Source: Siphonodentalium dalli | Taxonomy: Eukaryota; Mollusca; Scaphopoda; Gadilida; Siphonodentaliidae | Direction: 5' to 3' | DNA length: 64,000 bases | Assembly: GCA_032622095.1 (NCBI GenBank) | Contig: CP136065.1 | Span: 26,793,141 to 26,857,140 of the forward strand | Shown: piece by piece, positions 35,389 to 47,659 of the stretch | Numbering within the stretch: the first letter of the stretch is position 1 | How the letters are laid out: every line of letters starts with the position of its first letter | The notes under the pieces: model-generated | The model's database searches: none | What the model saw: the letters and a program-made list of their open reading frames with translations, nothing else | What the model was told of the DNA's origin: nothing | Position numbers and translations under genes: made by a program

Positions 35389-36390
35389 TAGTCTGGTCGA
35401 TAAACTCAAATTTTAGGGTCAACCTAGACAAAATTTGGACTAAGTTGGTTTTTATATCATTTTGAAGAGGAAGCTCTCCTCTATAACATATCCAAAATCC
35501 GCTAAAATCCGCTTTGAGCAATTTTTGTAATTCAAGATGGCGTCCAAGATGGCTGCCATTTTCCTATAAGTCAGCTCGATGCAATTATAGTGAGAACATC
35601 TTGTCATATGTATACACTTGTATACATTTTTGTGAAGCTATGACATAACGCCATCTTTATGTGCCAAAATTGAAACTTCCCGTCTAAGATGGCCGCCAAA
35701 ATGGCGACCGGAAGTGGAATTCATACGTTTTTACTAATACTTTTAAGATAAGTTTCTGAGGTCTTGAACTGGTTGAGAATTGTGACTTTATTTTGTATAT
35801 AGCATGTTAACTGACCATTGGAACAATGAAATATGCTGTTCGTGGGGGTCCACACCCTTCCGATCACTCAAAAATTCGATTTTACAAAACGCGGTATAAC
35901 ATTTTACAAAAGATCCCCTTTGTGATTCTGGTCACATTTCACCAAGAAGTGGGAAGAACTGTGCAATGTAAGTGATCCATTCTATATCTTATTGATATTC
36001 GAACTCAATGGTACCAAAATTGTCACTTTGGCTCAAAATGGCTGTCAAAATGGCCGCCAAAATATGGAAAAATGTTAATTATTATCCCAACGTGCCATGC
36101 AACCGCTTACAAGTTATGGTGATGTACACAAATGACTATTCCGGATTATATACATTGAATACCAACATTTCTTATGCACCTTGATTAATTTTTACTATTT
36201 ACCATTCTGAAATCACCAGAATTATGGGATTTTTCTATCACAAACAGCACCAAACTCGGCAAAAAATCACTATCTTTAGTATCAAAGGTTCTTTTTATTT
36301 TGATGTGCCTTAAATATGACATAGTGTGGTGTTTTAGACAATATTACTCAAGATTACATGCAAAATGGCAACCAAATTTAGTAAAAAGTT
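35389..36390 (+). repeat. Left ~1-kb terminal inverted repeat
   Basis: Pairs with 39735-40770. It contains clustered AAGATGGC/AAAATGGC motifs at 35534-35562, 35685-35706 and 36035-36059, and an ETS-type ACCGGAAGTG at 35707-35716. All lie in the conserved parts of the arm. Confidence 0.8.
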
Positions 36391-36804
36391 TATATTCCGA
36401 ACATTATTCTCGGCTGTTCCGAAATGGTAGCAAATTGTGACTCACTTGGTTATTAAACATGCTACTTAATCAATGGACAACTTAATCTTATATTATGGTT
36501 GTCCCAAAACCTTATGGGGCACGACAAATTAATTTTACGGGATGCAGTATGAATTTTGCCGAACACCTCTTTTGGGATTATGTCCATGTTTTTTTACGGA
36601 AACGGACGGAACGTTGAACCTGAACTGACAGGTATCATATTATGTGGCTACTCTGGCCCATTAGCATCAAAATTGATTAACTTATAAACTATTGTCAGGA
36701 AACCCGTTTTCTTCACATTGCATATAACACGTAATTAATGTGGAGAACACTCTGATATTACCTCTATCGATTAACATATCCTTGAGTTATTGTGGAAAGT
36801 GATA

Positions 36805-38465
36805 GTCACACAAAGGTGCACCAGTACAAATCACACATGAGCATGCAGTCACTCCATATATACATACATAAATACCACGTAAATGGCCATGTGCCACTCG
36901 CTGTATAGACATACACCTCACCCATTACCATACAGCCACAATTGGGTTTACCCATACACCAACGCATGGTCATATAGCCGTGAATAACATTGCAGACACA
37001 CCAGGTATACTCCCACACATCACATGACCTGTATACATATTCACTACATACATGAACACACAGTAACCTCTTGTATACCTATTCGCCTAACCATAGGCCA
37101 TACAGTCACTCCATGTATATGTATTTGCCACATGCATAGCTATACAGCCACTAAATATATACACATACACCTCACCGATGACCATGCAGTCACTCCATAC
37201 ATGTTCGCTACATCCATTGTTATATATTACTTCTTGTATATCTATTTGCCTCACCAGTTGTCATACAGTCTCACTCCCTGTATATATACATATTTGCGAC
37301 ACCCATGGCCATATAGCCACTCAAGATATACATATACACCCAACCCAAAACCATAGAGTCACTCTAGGTATATACATATAACCTCACACAAGTGGCCTTA
37401 CAGCCCTTCTATATATATCAATGTCTCGTACCGCGCATATGGCCATTCATACACTCCAGACTTGCATATACACCTGACCCATGACATTTCAGCTTCTCGC
37501 TGTATACGCATAAACCACATTCGTGATCATAGTCACTCCTTGTATATCAATTCACCCCACCATTGTCATACTGTCAATCCCCATATACATATGTACATAT
37601 TGGCCGTGCCATGGCCATGTAGTCACTCATGCTATACATATACACCTCACCCATGACACAGCGTCACTCCAGGTGTGTATATATACCTCACCAATGGCCA
37701 TACAACCCTTCTAGATATACCAATACCCCGCACACACGGCCATTCGTACACTTCTGACTTGCATATACAGCTCAATCGTGACAATTCAGCCACTCGCTGT
37801 ATACATATGCACCCTCTTCACGAGCATTCAGCTAGTTACTGTATGCTTGTACACACCACCAAAGACAATACAATAGTACATATTAACATATACATCCCAT
37901 CCATCACCATGAGGTTGCTCTCTATATACACTAGCCGCCAATGGCTATCAAAGTGTACTCCAGGTATGCATATACACTTCAACAATGACCGTGCAGTCAT
38001 TCCATGTATACATATACACATTGCCCATAACCACACAACCACACCCTATTTATACATACACCCATCCATTACCATACATCCAACATGTGTATACATATAC
38101 ACCGCCCATGACAATACATCCACCCAATGTACATATGTACAGCCCACCACTGACCACACAATCACTCCATGTATACATACAGGACAGTGTAGCTGCTCTC
38201 GTTATGACCATACACCACTTCAATGACCAGACAGCCACTCACTGTAAACATGTTCACCTCACACATCAGCATACAGCTACTCCTTATATACATATGCATC
38301 TCACTATGGACATCCCATCCATGACCATATAGTCACACATTGTATAACTATTCACACCATTCATGAATACAATAGTTCCATGTATACCTACTCACATCGC
38401 CTATGACCAGACAATAGTTCCATGTATACCTACTCACATCGCCTATGACCAGACAATCAACAGAC
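36805..38465. repeat. ~42-bp minisatellite in the element core
   Basis: Roughly 38 imperfect copies built on 'catgaccatacagtcactcc' and 'atgtatacatatacacctca'. The many ORFs of 60-183 residues here, rich in His, Ile, Tyr and Thr, are unit shadows that differ by frame and strand. Confidence 0.9.
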
Positions 38466-38706
38466 ATACACACTGTATTAAGTTGATCAATGTTGATGCT
38501 AATGGACCAGAATAGCCACTTAATATGATCCATCTCAGTTCGGTTTCAACGTTCTGTCCATTTCCGTTCAAAAACAAGGAAGCTTTAGGCAAAATCCATA
38601 TTGCATTGATCAAAATGAATTTGTCATGACTCGTAGGGTACCGGGACAATCAGAATAGAACATTTAGTTGATTAAGTAGCACGTGAGTCACAATTGATTA
38701 TTTAAT

Positions 38707-38848
38707 AAATAAATACACGGTGTAGAGGTGTGTATGGTCAAGTTGTACCACAAAAAACTGATTGTAGGACTCCGCTACGCGTCGTCCTACAATCAGTTTT
38801 TTGTGGTACAACTTGACCATACACACCGATACACCGTGTATTTATTTC
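38707..38848. repeat. 142-bp long hairpin (apical-motif type)
   Basis: Arms of about 65 bp, e.g. 'tcaagttgtaccacaaaaaa', are nearly perfect. The apex on the minus strand is GACGACGCGTAGCGGAGTC, with a GC-GTA-GC turn (38774-38780). It lies in the core of the 5.4-kb element. Confidence 0.85.
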
Positions 38849-39734
38849 TTTTGTAATACGACTGAAAGTTTATGGTCACAATTCGACTGAATAGTCAACG
38901 AAATACTGCGCTTTTTCGGTCTCAGGTGAGAAAACATTTCGTGGTGTAATTCGTATTGGGCGTACTCGATTTCTTTGCATGGAGTACTCTCGTAATGTCT
39001 TGTCTTGTTATGAAATTCCCCCGTTGACTTTTCGAGGCACCTCTTCTAGAAATAATCGTTGTGATTGGCTAAAAAACGATGTGTTTTCAGCGGCGCCCGT
39101 GCGTTTCATTTAAATTGTACAGGAAATACGATGCGGTCATTTCTGTTGTGAACGTTGTTGGGACAACATGAATATGATCATCGACTATGGACCAATTTCC
39201 TTACACAAAGCGATCTAAATGATCTAGTTTACTAAACTAATCTTATTCCCCTTCTGTACTGGTGAACAAACGCTTTCATTTTCAACTTGATTCCGAAATA
39301 TCGAATATGATTTTGTCATTTAATATACTTATTAAGTAACTTTCTTTGGTCGTAACATATATCAATATACCATAACATCATTTGGACCATATTCATTGGC
39401 AACCAAACTGGTTTCAAGCGACAAATCGCTAGAAAATTCGCAAGATTGTCAAGATGTAGCAAAATTCAAAGGGGTGCGGGTGTACTCCGTTTGATGCCCC
39501 GTTTGCGCGGAGTTAGAAAAGACGGGAAAAGTCGCGTGCGGCGATCTGAATAAACCGATTGTTTTCGTGGTACAATTGGAAAAAGTAGAATTGTACCACA
39601 AAACTGGAACGAGATAGCCATGGTAACTCGAGCCACTGGCCAATCAGGACATGGCTTTTAAGCATAGTTAGGCAGGGTCGTATTACAAGTATACATATAC
39701 ACCACGTATATACACATATGTTTATGTATATAAT

Positions 39735-40770
39735 AATGTTTACCAAACTTGGTTGCCATTTTGGAAGTCATCTTGAGTAATTTTGTCTAAAACAACTCAG
39801 TGTGACACATGTAACACATATCAAAACAATAAACATCTTTGATACCAAACATAGTTCCATTTTACTTCCAAAATATGCCTCAAACCTGAACAGCGATTTT
39901 TTGCCGATTTTGATATCAGGATTGTGACAGAAAATTTCGAATAATTCTGGTAATTTCAGTGGTTAAAATAGTAACAAAATACCAAAGGTGCATCAGAAAT
40001 GTTAGTACTCAAGCTATATAAGACATACTAGTCAACTGTGTGCATCACCCTGGCTTGTAAGCGGTTGCGTGGCACGCTGGGATAATAATTACCATTTTCC
40101 ATATTTTGGTGGCCATATTGGCAGCCATTTTGAGCCAAAGTGACAATTTTGGTACCTTTGAATTCGAATATCAATAAGATATAGAATGGATCAGTTACAT
40201 TGCATTGCACAGTTCTTCCCACTTCTTGGTGAAATATGATTAGAATCTTGGGGATCTTTTGCGAAATGTTATACCGCGTTTTGTAAAATCGATTTTTTGA
40301 GTGATCAGAAGGGGTGTGGACCTCACGAACAGCATATTTCATTGCTCCAATTGTCAGTTAACATGCTATATATAAAATAAAGCCCAAATTCTCAACCAGT
40401 TCCAAACCACGGACACTTATCTTAAAGATATTGTTAAAAAAACGTAAAAAATCCACTTCCGGTCGCCATTTTAGCGGCCATCTTGGACGGGGAGTTCCAA
40501 TTGTGGCACATAAAGGTGGCGTTATGTCTTAGCTTCACAAAAATGTATACATGTGTATATATATGACAAGATGTTCTCACTATAATTGCATCAAGCTGAC
40601 TTATATGAAAATGGCAGCCATCTTGGACGCCATCTTGAATTACAAAAATTGCTCAAAGCGGATTTTAGCGGATTTTGGATATGTTATGGAGGATATATTC
40701 CTCTTCAAAATGATATACAAACCAACTTAGTCCAAATTTGTTCTAGGTCAAACCTTTTATCGACCAGACT
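39735..40770 (-). repeat. Right ~1-kb terminal inverted repeat
   Basis: Inverted partner of 35389-36390. It has the matching motif clusters at 40109-40135, 40452-40486 (including CACTTCCGGT, the reversed ETS site) and 40609-40639. Confidence 0.8.
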
Positions 40771-41739
40771 AAATGGTCTTAGAACAATAACAGTAGGGAA
40801 GCAGGAGGTCTCCATTTACATCGATCTATTGATGTGTGGGGGACTCTCTAACTTATAGTTTTCAAGTGCACCCCTCCCTATAGTGTGTCAACTCCAAATC
40901 AATATTTTTGTAAACAAAACAAAACTGTTATACGGGTGTGGTGCGTGTGGAACAGACGACTATATATGCACAATAATAATAAAAAAATATTCACGAAATT
41001 CTTTAATTACATACACGTAGAAATATATACGTCATATAGAGATTCACTTACACATAATGCCATTAGGAGCCCAACAGTATACACATAATGGCATTATCTT
41101 ATTTATATGGCATGCTCAACTCTCAGTGAAAGAACTTCATTTTGAAAATGTTCCCCGTAGCCGAGGTACACGTAGTTCAGATCATGTTATGATTTTTTTT
41201 TTATTGATTGATTTATTGCATAAGTCACATAACAGTGAAACAAGCAAAACATATATACACTATGAGAACTATTCAACATGACGACACCCCGAACTAATAG
41301 CAAGAGGCCTTGAAACCACCGGGAAAAATTATATCAAGTGGGTGCAAACTCGAAGTCGACATTTCTTATGAAATATATGCATCAATGTACATGTATGAGA
41401 CGTCTCATATTGCAGCTACTGAGCACTTTCGTTGTCACTGTGTGTGCGTCAGCACCTATAAAATGTCATATTTGGTGTATTAACACCCCTATATTTACCT
41501 CATCATGCCGTTGATCATCATCAACACTGTCACCATCAACATAATCACCACCACCATCACCACCGTCATCATTAGCATCACCACCACCATCATAATCATC
41601 TTCATCGTTGTCATTATCATCATCACCACCACCAACCCACCATCAAAATCTTCATAATTGTCACCAGCACAGTCATCATAATCGTTATCATGATCGTCAT
41701 CATCATCTTCGACATTGACGTCATCAACATCACCATAAT
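40771..41739 (+). repeat. Direct repeat A, right copy
   Basis: Starts immediately after the right end of the 5.4-kb element and matches 34409-35388 throughout. It stops inside the (ATC)n tract, which here continues to about 41950. Confidence 0.9.
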
Positions 41740-41950
41740 CATCATCGTCATCATCACCGAACCTCATGATCATCATCATTTTCAACATCATCGTCGTCGT
41801 CATCATCATCTTCTTCATTAACATCATCATTATCGTCATGATCTTCGTCATCAACATCATCAGCATCATCGTCATCGTAATCGTCATCAGCATCAACATC
41901 ATCATCTTCATCATCATCATCACCATCATCATAATCATTTCATCATCAGT
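41495..41950. repeat. (ATC)n-type microsatellite
   Basis: Imperfect atc/gtc triplet run. Its first 245 bases belong to direct repeat A. The Met/Asp-rich 155-residue ORF on the minus strand is an artefact. Confidence 0.9.
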
Positions 41951-42299
41951 GTATATCCACAATTGTACATAATTATAGTTACTTCTTTATTCGCATTGTG
42001 TTTTGTCAACTTGAGATAATATGTGTTATGTTATATTCTTTATAAAAATCTTCATCGTTTTGGAGGAAATAAAGATATAATAATATACACTATATACACA
42101 ACTTTGAATATCACATTAATCAATGTTCATTTCATATACACAGCAGTAATTAAATTAGATTACACAATAATAGGCGATAAACTTAACAAGTATGATAATT
42201 ACACGTGTTCACCCATAACAATAAATTATTTCGATTATATATTATAAGACACCCTCTTAAAGGCACACCTTAGGAATATGCATAGTCTTTTTATGAGGC

Positions 42300-42815
42300 T
42301 TATATTTTGAAGAGATAGGAGAATTTCTCTCTCGTATGGTTCTTCCAAAAGTACTCAGGGATATCTTGTTTTCTGATTTCATCCAAATGACTGCATATAA
42401 TAACTAAATGGTATTCGTCTCCTAAATATTTTCCACATATGGTGCATATCCTATTGTCATTATCATTCTGAGATTTCTTCCATCTTGCGCACTCTATAGG
42501 CAGTTTATGATTTGCAGTTCTGAGCTTCAAGAGGTATATCGATAGATTAGACGGCAGAATCTTCAAGTAATTTGGTTAACCGTAGTCAGTTTTAATAAAA
42601 CTATAAAATTGGGCCCTCGATGAAGCAGATGTGTTTATGTCAACGAGTAGTGCGTCCCAATGACGTTGTTTGAGAACAGTTTTTGCATTTCTCAGTTCAA
42701 TAGCGGTCAGGCCCGTCTGGGTGATCCACTTTGATTGCAATTTCAAATCATAAAGAGCATTTTTGACAAAAGATAACCATTTGGGGTTATTTTTGTCTGC
42801 TGTCTTTGAGTTCAT
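42300..42815 (-). pseudogene. LINE reverse-transcriptase C-terminal fragment
   Basis: One minus-strand frame runs from 42815 to 42300, broken by a single in-frame TAA at 42576-42578. Before the stop it reads WLSFVKNALYDLKLQSKW and ends SFIKTDYG; after it comes NLSIYLLKLRTANHKLPIE, then ICTICGKYLGDEYHLVIICS and RKQDIPEYFW. The K-LR-x2-NH-x-LP-x-E, C-x2-C, DEYHL and R-x2-IPEY-[FY] motifs match the C-terminal end of a non-LTR retrotransposon polyprotein. The RT palm is absent, so this is a 5'-truncated, once-interrupted copy. It belongs to the same broad group as 43888-44448 but is clearly diverged from it and opposite in orientation. Confidence 0.75.
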
Positions 42816-43191
42816 CTCATGAGTCTGATAAATTAAGGTATAAATATTCTTAGCTAGCTTAGAGCTATGAATATATACTATAGCGTACAGTCGTTAGTAA
42901 GAGCAGAGATTCATGGCATGATCTACACGTAGTTAGGACGTGAAAAAAGCATACAGCCTGAGCTAAAGGAATCAAGGAACTAAATGTGTTCCAGAGTCGG
43001 AATAGAGGTGAAGGTAAATGAAGAATGGCCTTCACCTGATACATGTGACACGTTATTAAAGGATGGAATCTTGTTTATTTGATTTGTACATCATATCTAA
43101 ATAATTTAAACTGGTGAATTAATGGGGGAATGGATATTTGTAAGTGGGAAATTTATTTAACTAGCTGCTGTAGTTCTGGGTTTTTCCAGGT

Positions 43192-43236
43192 AGATCAATA
43201 TTAGGCGAGGCCGTAGGTCGAGCCTAATATTGATCT
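43192..43236. repeat. 45-bp hairpin (apical-motif type)
   Basis: Two 21-bp arms, starting 'agatcaatattaggc', meet at a CC-GTA-GG turn (43211-43217). Near the tip both arms read CGAG on the same strand (CGAGGCCGTAGGTCGAG), so the mismatches there are shared with other hairpins of this type. Confidence 0.8.
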
Positions 43237-43887
43237 CGCTGAGCCTCACATGACACCATATCCGACCACTAAGCGTCCCATAGCGTATTTATTATGTCAG
43301 TTGACAAAATCCAGCATATCTCTTTAATTAATCGCTATAATTTATTGTAATTTGGTAAGTTAAATTAACTTATGTAACGCCCCAGTGACGCGCCATGTAA
43401 TGGGCGTTGAACGTCAACGCATTGAGTCAATGGCTAGTCACCAGTAGGACAACTTGTTGAGTTTGGTAGTTAATTTATGAGTCATTAGAATTCCTCAAAT
43501 ATATCGCATGCAGGTTTTGGTACATGGTACTATATGTCTTTAAATTCGCAGGAAAAAAATGATTTCCGACAGATATCCCCTTTCTTGGCGCCAAAATACA
43601 CCAACAATTTTCCCGAGGCGACAGAGTTTCTGAAAACAAGATGGTGGATAAGCACCTAATATTGATTTCATATGGGGTCACTGACCTAATATGGGTTCAT
43701 ATACAGTCACTATTTATCGACGCTGATTGGCTAATCGCAAAAGCTGACATATTAAAGGTTCATATACAGCGTAATTCAGATTCAAATAACGATATGGGCG
43801 TATTTGGGTTGTTGAAATACGTTCGATATGAGCGTATTTTCAGGAGACCATGCAGGCTGATTCGTCGTCAGAAAAATAATCTCTTAG

Positions 43888-44448
43888 GGTCAATTAAATG
43901 AAATTGTTCCCAATGCCTCAATTCACAAACAAATAAATGACATTAAAATCAAATTGAAAGAAAGCCACATAGAGAATTATAAAACTGATATTTTCAACGA
44001 TGACAAATGTTCGGGCGCGGATAAGTTAAGGACGTACCGTGTAGTCAAACAACATTATACACAAGAACCTTATCTTAATATTGTCCAGAATATCGACACA
44101 AAAATTATGTTTTGTAAACTAAGAATTAGTAATCATAACTTCGAAATTGAAAAGGGTCGCCATAAACAGCCAAAAGTGTCACTTGATGAAATAATTTGTA
44201 GGAAATGTAACATGGAGGTTGAGAATGAAGAACACTTCCTTATGCGCTGCAACACATATGATAAGATGCGTAAACACTTCTTTTGTGAGATAGGGATGAT
44301 GAGTGATAAATTTATTGGATTGAATGATGGCCAAAAATTCCAATATATAATGCAAAATAACGAGCCTCATACATGCAACATAATCTGCAACATGGTCCGG
44401 ACATTTTTCAAAGAAAGGTCAGATTCTGCTGATATAATAATGAAATAG
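43888..44448 (+). pseudogene. LINE reverse-transcriptase C-terminal fragment with 3' tail
   Basis: An open frame from 43888 (after TAG at 43885-43887) to TAG at 44446-44448. It contains KIMFCKLRISNHNFEIEKGR, ICRKCNMEVENEEHFLMRC and TYDKMRKHFF, the terminal LR-x-SNH and C-x2-C...EEHFLMRC motif of a non-LTR retrotransposon. The fragment is about 186 residues and intact, yet no RT core precedes it, so it is a 5'-truncated insertion. The sequence to about 44560 looks like its 3' UTR, ending 'attaaactatctatctact'. The lowest-numbered part has no ATG, which fits a truncated copy. Confidence 0.75.
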
Positions 44449-45111
44449 TTACTACAGTATATGTATTATGTTGAATCATTGTTGACATTGTTATATATAT
44501 TTTGTTATTTTGACATCGGTCTCGTGTGGACGTTTTATGTCATTAAACTATCTATCTACTGAATACGGCATAGTCCAAGTTTTCATCGACGCAATGCAGC
44601 TCGTAACATCGGTAGATACTACTTACTCATTTCTCGTTCTCTTTAAAACAACATATATGTAGTATAAAACGATGGAGTCGGAAAAATAAGTTATCTAAAG
44701 TTTTCACATTATACCAGAAATTGTTTTCATATTATGATTATACCAGCAAAATGTGTTGCCCATATCCAATAATAAAGTGGATCAATCTGGATCAATATGC
44801 TTTTTATTGAAAGTTATCAATAATAACTCTGTCGTGAGTGAATGAATATTGTTCTTCTATAAATTGTATTGTGAATTACTTGTAAGTCGAAGTTATATAC
44901 TAATACTTAAAAGGGAGAGAATCCACTTTGTTTGGTAACCTCGTAACAATTGTTACCCATATGAATATGTATATACACGTGAATATGTTGTATTATCTAT
45001 TTCCATGTATACCCCGACTGCTGTATTATGTATTATATCTCAAACACTGTTTTTACAGTTTAATGAGAAATAAACATATTGTATATTGTATTGTAGATAT
45101 GTAGAGGATAT

Positions 45112-45258
45112 CTAGTATTTTAGTGGGTACCAAACATTATCTCATGAGTGACCGAGACAAAATGTCTATTTTTCGCGAGTGTCTTGCCACGTGCGAAAAA
45201 TAAACATTTGTCGCGGTCACGAATGAGATAATTTTCGGTATCCACTCAAAAACACTAG
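45112..45258. repeat. 147-bp long hairpin
   Basis: Left arm from 'ctagtattttagtgggtacc', right arm ending 'actcaaaaacactag'. The stem includes 'catgagtgaccgagacaaaa' and its complement-like partner. A half-copy of the same stem lies at about 45690-45765 ('gtctcggtcactcatgagat'). Confidence 0.8.
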
Positions 45259-45769
45259 ATTTTCTTTTTATTTTACGCGTGCTGTGCATATATATACCCA
45301 TTATAACCTGGTCACATTCAAATTTAATACTTCATAATATAATTATACTAATGATACCATATATGGTTAACATTTTACAACTCGATGATAGTTATTCAAG
45401 AAATTCAGTTACGCCCGTAATGTCAAAGCTATACACGTACAACGAAAGTGTAATTTTCTATATTTTCACTGATATCGGTGGATAACGATTATTATCTGTT
45501 GGCGATTTCTTCTATAACTTATTGTTGAGCGTATAATAAAAACCGGTATCTATCCTACATGTATACCGATTTCACAAGCCTCGTCAAATGAAACTTGAAC
45601 TAAATATACGGCAGTGCATCGATAATATAGCACGCAGTGATATTTCCGCTTTGCACAATCTACCAGATTTTAAAATCCAACGAGTAGAAGCCACTCGCGA
45701 AAAATAGACACTTGTCTCGGTCACTCATGAGATAAGTTTCGATATCGGTATCCTCTATTTATTATATGC

Positions 45770-46370
45770 TTGCCTATAAAATAGCGGGGAAATACCGAAA
45801 TGAGAATCGTCGCATGTAACTCTTAGAAGTTACAGTGAAATACGACTTTGTTATTTCATTGTAGCTTTGTGTTGTTTCACTTAAGCTTTTCGAATGACGT
45901 CATCACTCTAAAGCGGTTTACTAGTTTGCAACCTGTCAGCTGATCGGTGTCAGACATTTGGGTCAACAACGCAGTTGCTTTCCGTGTATTGTTTAATTTG
46001 CTGTACTATTAAAAGTGAAAATGCTTTATATATTATTTTTTTTATATTTGTTTGAATACCTGTAACGTCTCATTCTTGTCTGGAAAGAAAATTAGACATT
46101 TCTTTCCAGACACTCATAAGATATATCGGCATTCAAGCAAAACCAATAGGTATACTCTTTCTATTCAATCTGTCAATTGAGGGTATAGTTGTCAGAGGTT
46201 TGATAACTGATGGTTTTTTCTCTTCCAAGGTGGTGTGGTTCAAATTGAATTTTGTAAAAACTGTGTGGTCTTGTTCAAGGGGTGCAGTAACACTGCAGTT
46301 GGGAAAATAAATGTGGACAGCCCATAGACACTCTCTAGTCACGTCCGTGTGTCCGAATATGTTGTTACTT
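45770..46370. other. No gene; decayed hAT-like scrap
   Basis: At about 46225-46345 'ttccaaggtggtgtggttca' and 'tagtcacgtccgtg' recall the hAT end at 12690-12885. Otherwise nothing. Confidence 0.3.
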
Positions 46371-46650
46371 TTCAGTTGAGGGGGGGGGGTGTGTTCACAT
46401 CCAAATTTCAAGTGACCACGATTTGATACGAGTGTTAGGTATATAGTTATGCCGTATAATGGGCGAGGGGTGAAACCCCCAAAACTTGCGGGGGGGGGGG
46501 GGGGATAACCGCCGAAGTTAAAATAACTAACACAATTAATATGGGTAGGTAACAATGCGTGCTATTTAGGAAATTTAGTTTGTAAACAAAAAAACACTTG
46601 TATCACCATGCTCAAGAAAACCATTTTTTAAAAGGTTTCGGGCGAGATAT

Positions 46651-47335
46651 TGGCTGCGGACACACGTACCACAGTAGTGATTGCATAGTAGGTGTGACAA
46701 TTTATTATGGTCGAGTTTGGTGACAATTTGTCCGTCATAATTATGTGCCATAGCTAGCCATGTCGCCCGCTGATTTTCCGCACAATGAGTAGACTGGACC
46801 AATTAACCCATCGCGTTTCACCAAGGTTGAGCTCTACTCATTACGTTTTGCTAAATTGTATTCGCTACGATATATATAATTGCACGATAGATCGAACAGA
46901 ATTGTGTTTGACCGTGGCCGCCATGGTTGCAATTCCTCATTGACTCACATATCATGCATGTGGTACGTTTTTTTTATATGATCTCAATGCATGCATGTTT
47001 ATCTACTTATATTAATTTCATTAGTCAGAACAATCATGGCTGTTGACAGAGATTGGTTATTCATTAAGTTATCAAGTGGACTTGTGTGTTAACATGCAAA
47101 ATATAACACTGCGTGTTGTGTAAAGATCAACAGCGACAAGACATTCAGGTTGACACATCCTTGAGAGATCGACCGTCGCTGGTAGAACTTTGTAGACTCA
47201 TTGTGCGAATTTGCAGAGAGTGACATGGTTTGCTATGACATATTAATTATGACGACCAATTGTCACCAAACTCCACCATAATTAATTGTCACACCTACTA
47301 CGCCATCGCTACTGTGGTACGTGTATCCGCAGCCA
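46651..47335 (+). mobile_element. 685-bp TIR element, family E (E1)
   Basis: Left end TGGCTGCGGACACACGTACC; right end GGTACGTGTATCCGCAGCCA. Inverted repeats of about 140 bp include 'tagtaggtgtgacaattt' and 'gagtttggtgacaatt'. The middle is unique, with no ORF of note. E2 (51388-52072) has the same length in opposite orientation. Confidence 0.85.
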
Positions 47336-47659
47336 TTTGCAAATCCAAATTGAAGAATGATGACAGATAACAGAAGCCAAAATGCGAGCAGACCTGAGCA
47401 GACTTAAATATTTTTTGTCAGTTTTGTTGCATTTCTATGCTCAATCTTCATCGAAAACAATATAATTTTTAAATGACGTGCACTGAAGAACTGCACTTCA
47501 AAACGTACTCTTCCAATTATATTGACCGGAAAGATCATTTATCTATTGGAGATGTCAGTGACAAAGACTGAGTTCTGTGAAATACTGGTTAACTTTCTAG
47601 TTTTAACAGATACCACAACATGGTAACGCTTCTAATAACAAGGAGCAATGTGCTCATAC

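Larger units (their letters stand above)
35389..40770. mobile_element. 5.4-kb foldback element with ~1-kb inverted repeats
   Basis: It starts TAGTCTGGTCGATAAA and ends TTTATCGACCAGACTA. The left arm (35389 to about 36390) is the inverted counterpart of the right arm (about 39735 to 40770), diverged by roughly 10-15% by eye. The core holds a 1.66-kb minisatellite, a 142-bp hairpin and about 0.9 kb of other DNA. No transposase, integrase or polymerase ORF is visible. Long inverted repeats with internal tandem repeats recall Foldback-like elements; Polintons also have long TIRs but encode many proteins. Confidence 0.75.

Noticed and set aside
37024-38332. ORFs up to 183 residues across the 42-bp minisatellite
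   Set aside because: Frame shadows of a tandem repeat.
34409-41739. Direct repeats A considered as LTRs of a retrotransposon
   Set aside because: They do not start TG or end CA, no primer-binding site, polypurine tract or gag-pol frame is present, and the right copy continues into a longer (ATC)n tract as ordinary genomic DNA would.
41495-41962. 155-residue Met/Asp-rich ORF
   Set aside because: Reverse translation of an (ATC)n microsatellite.
46133-46555. 140-residue minus-strand ORF
   Set aside because: Crosses C-runs and a decayed hAT-like fragment; proline runs arise from homopolymers.
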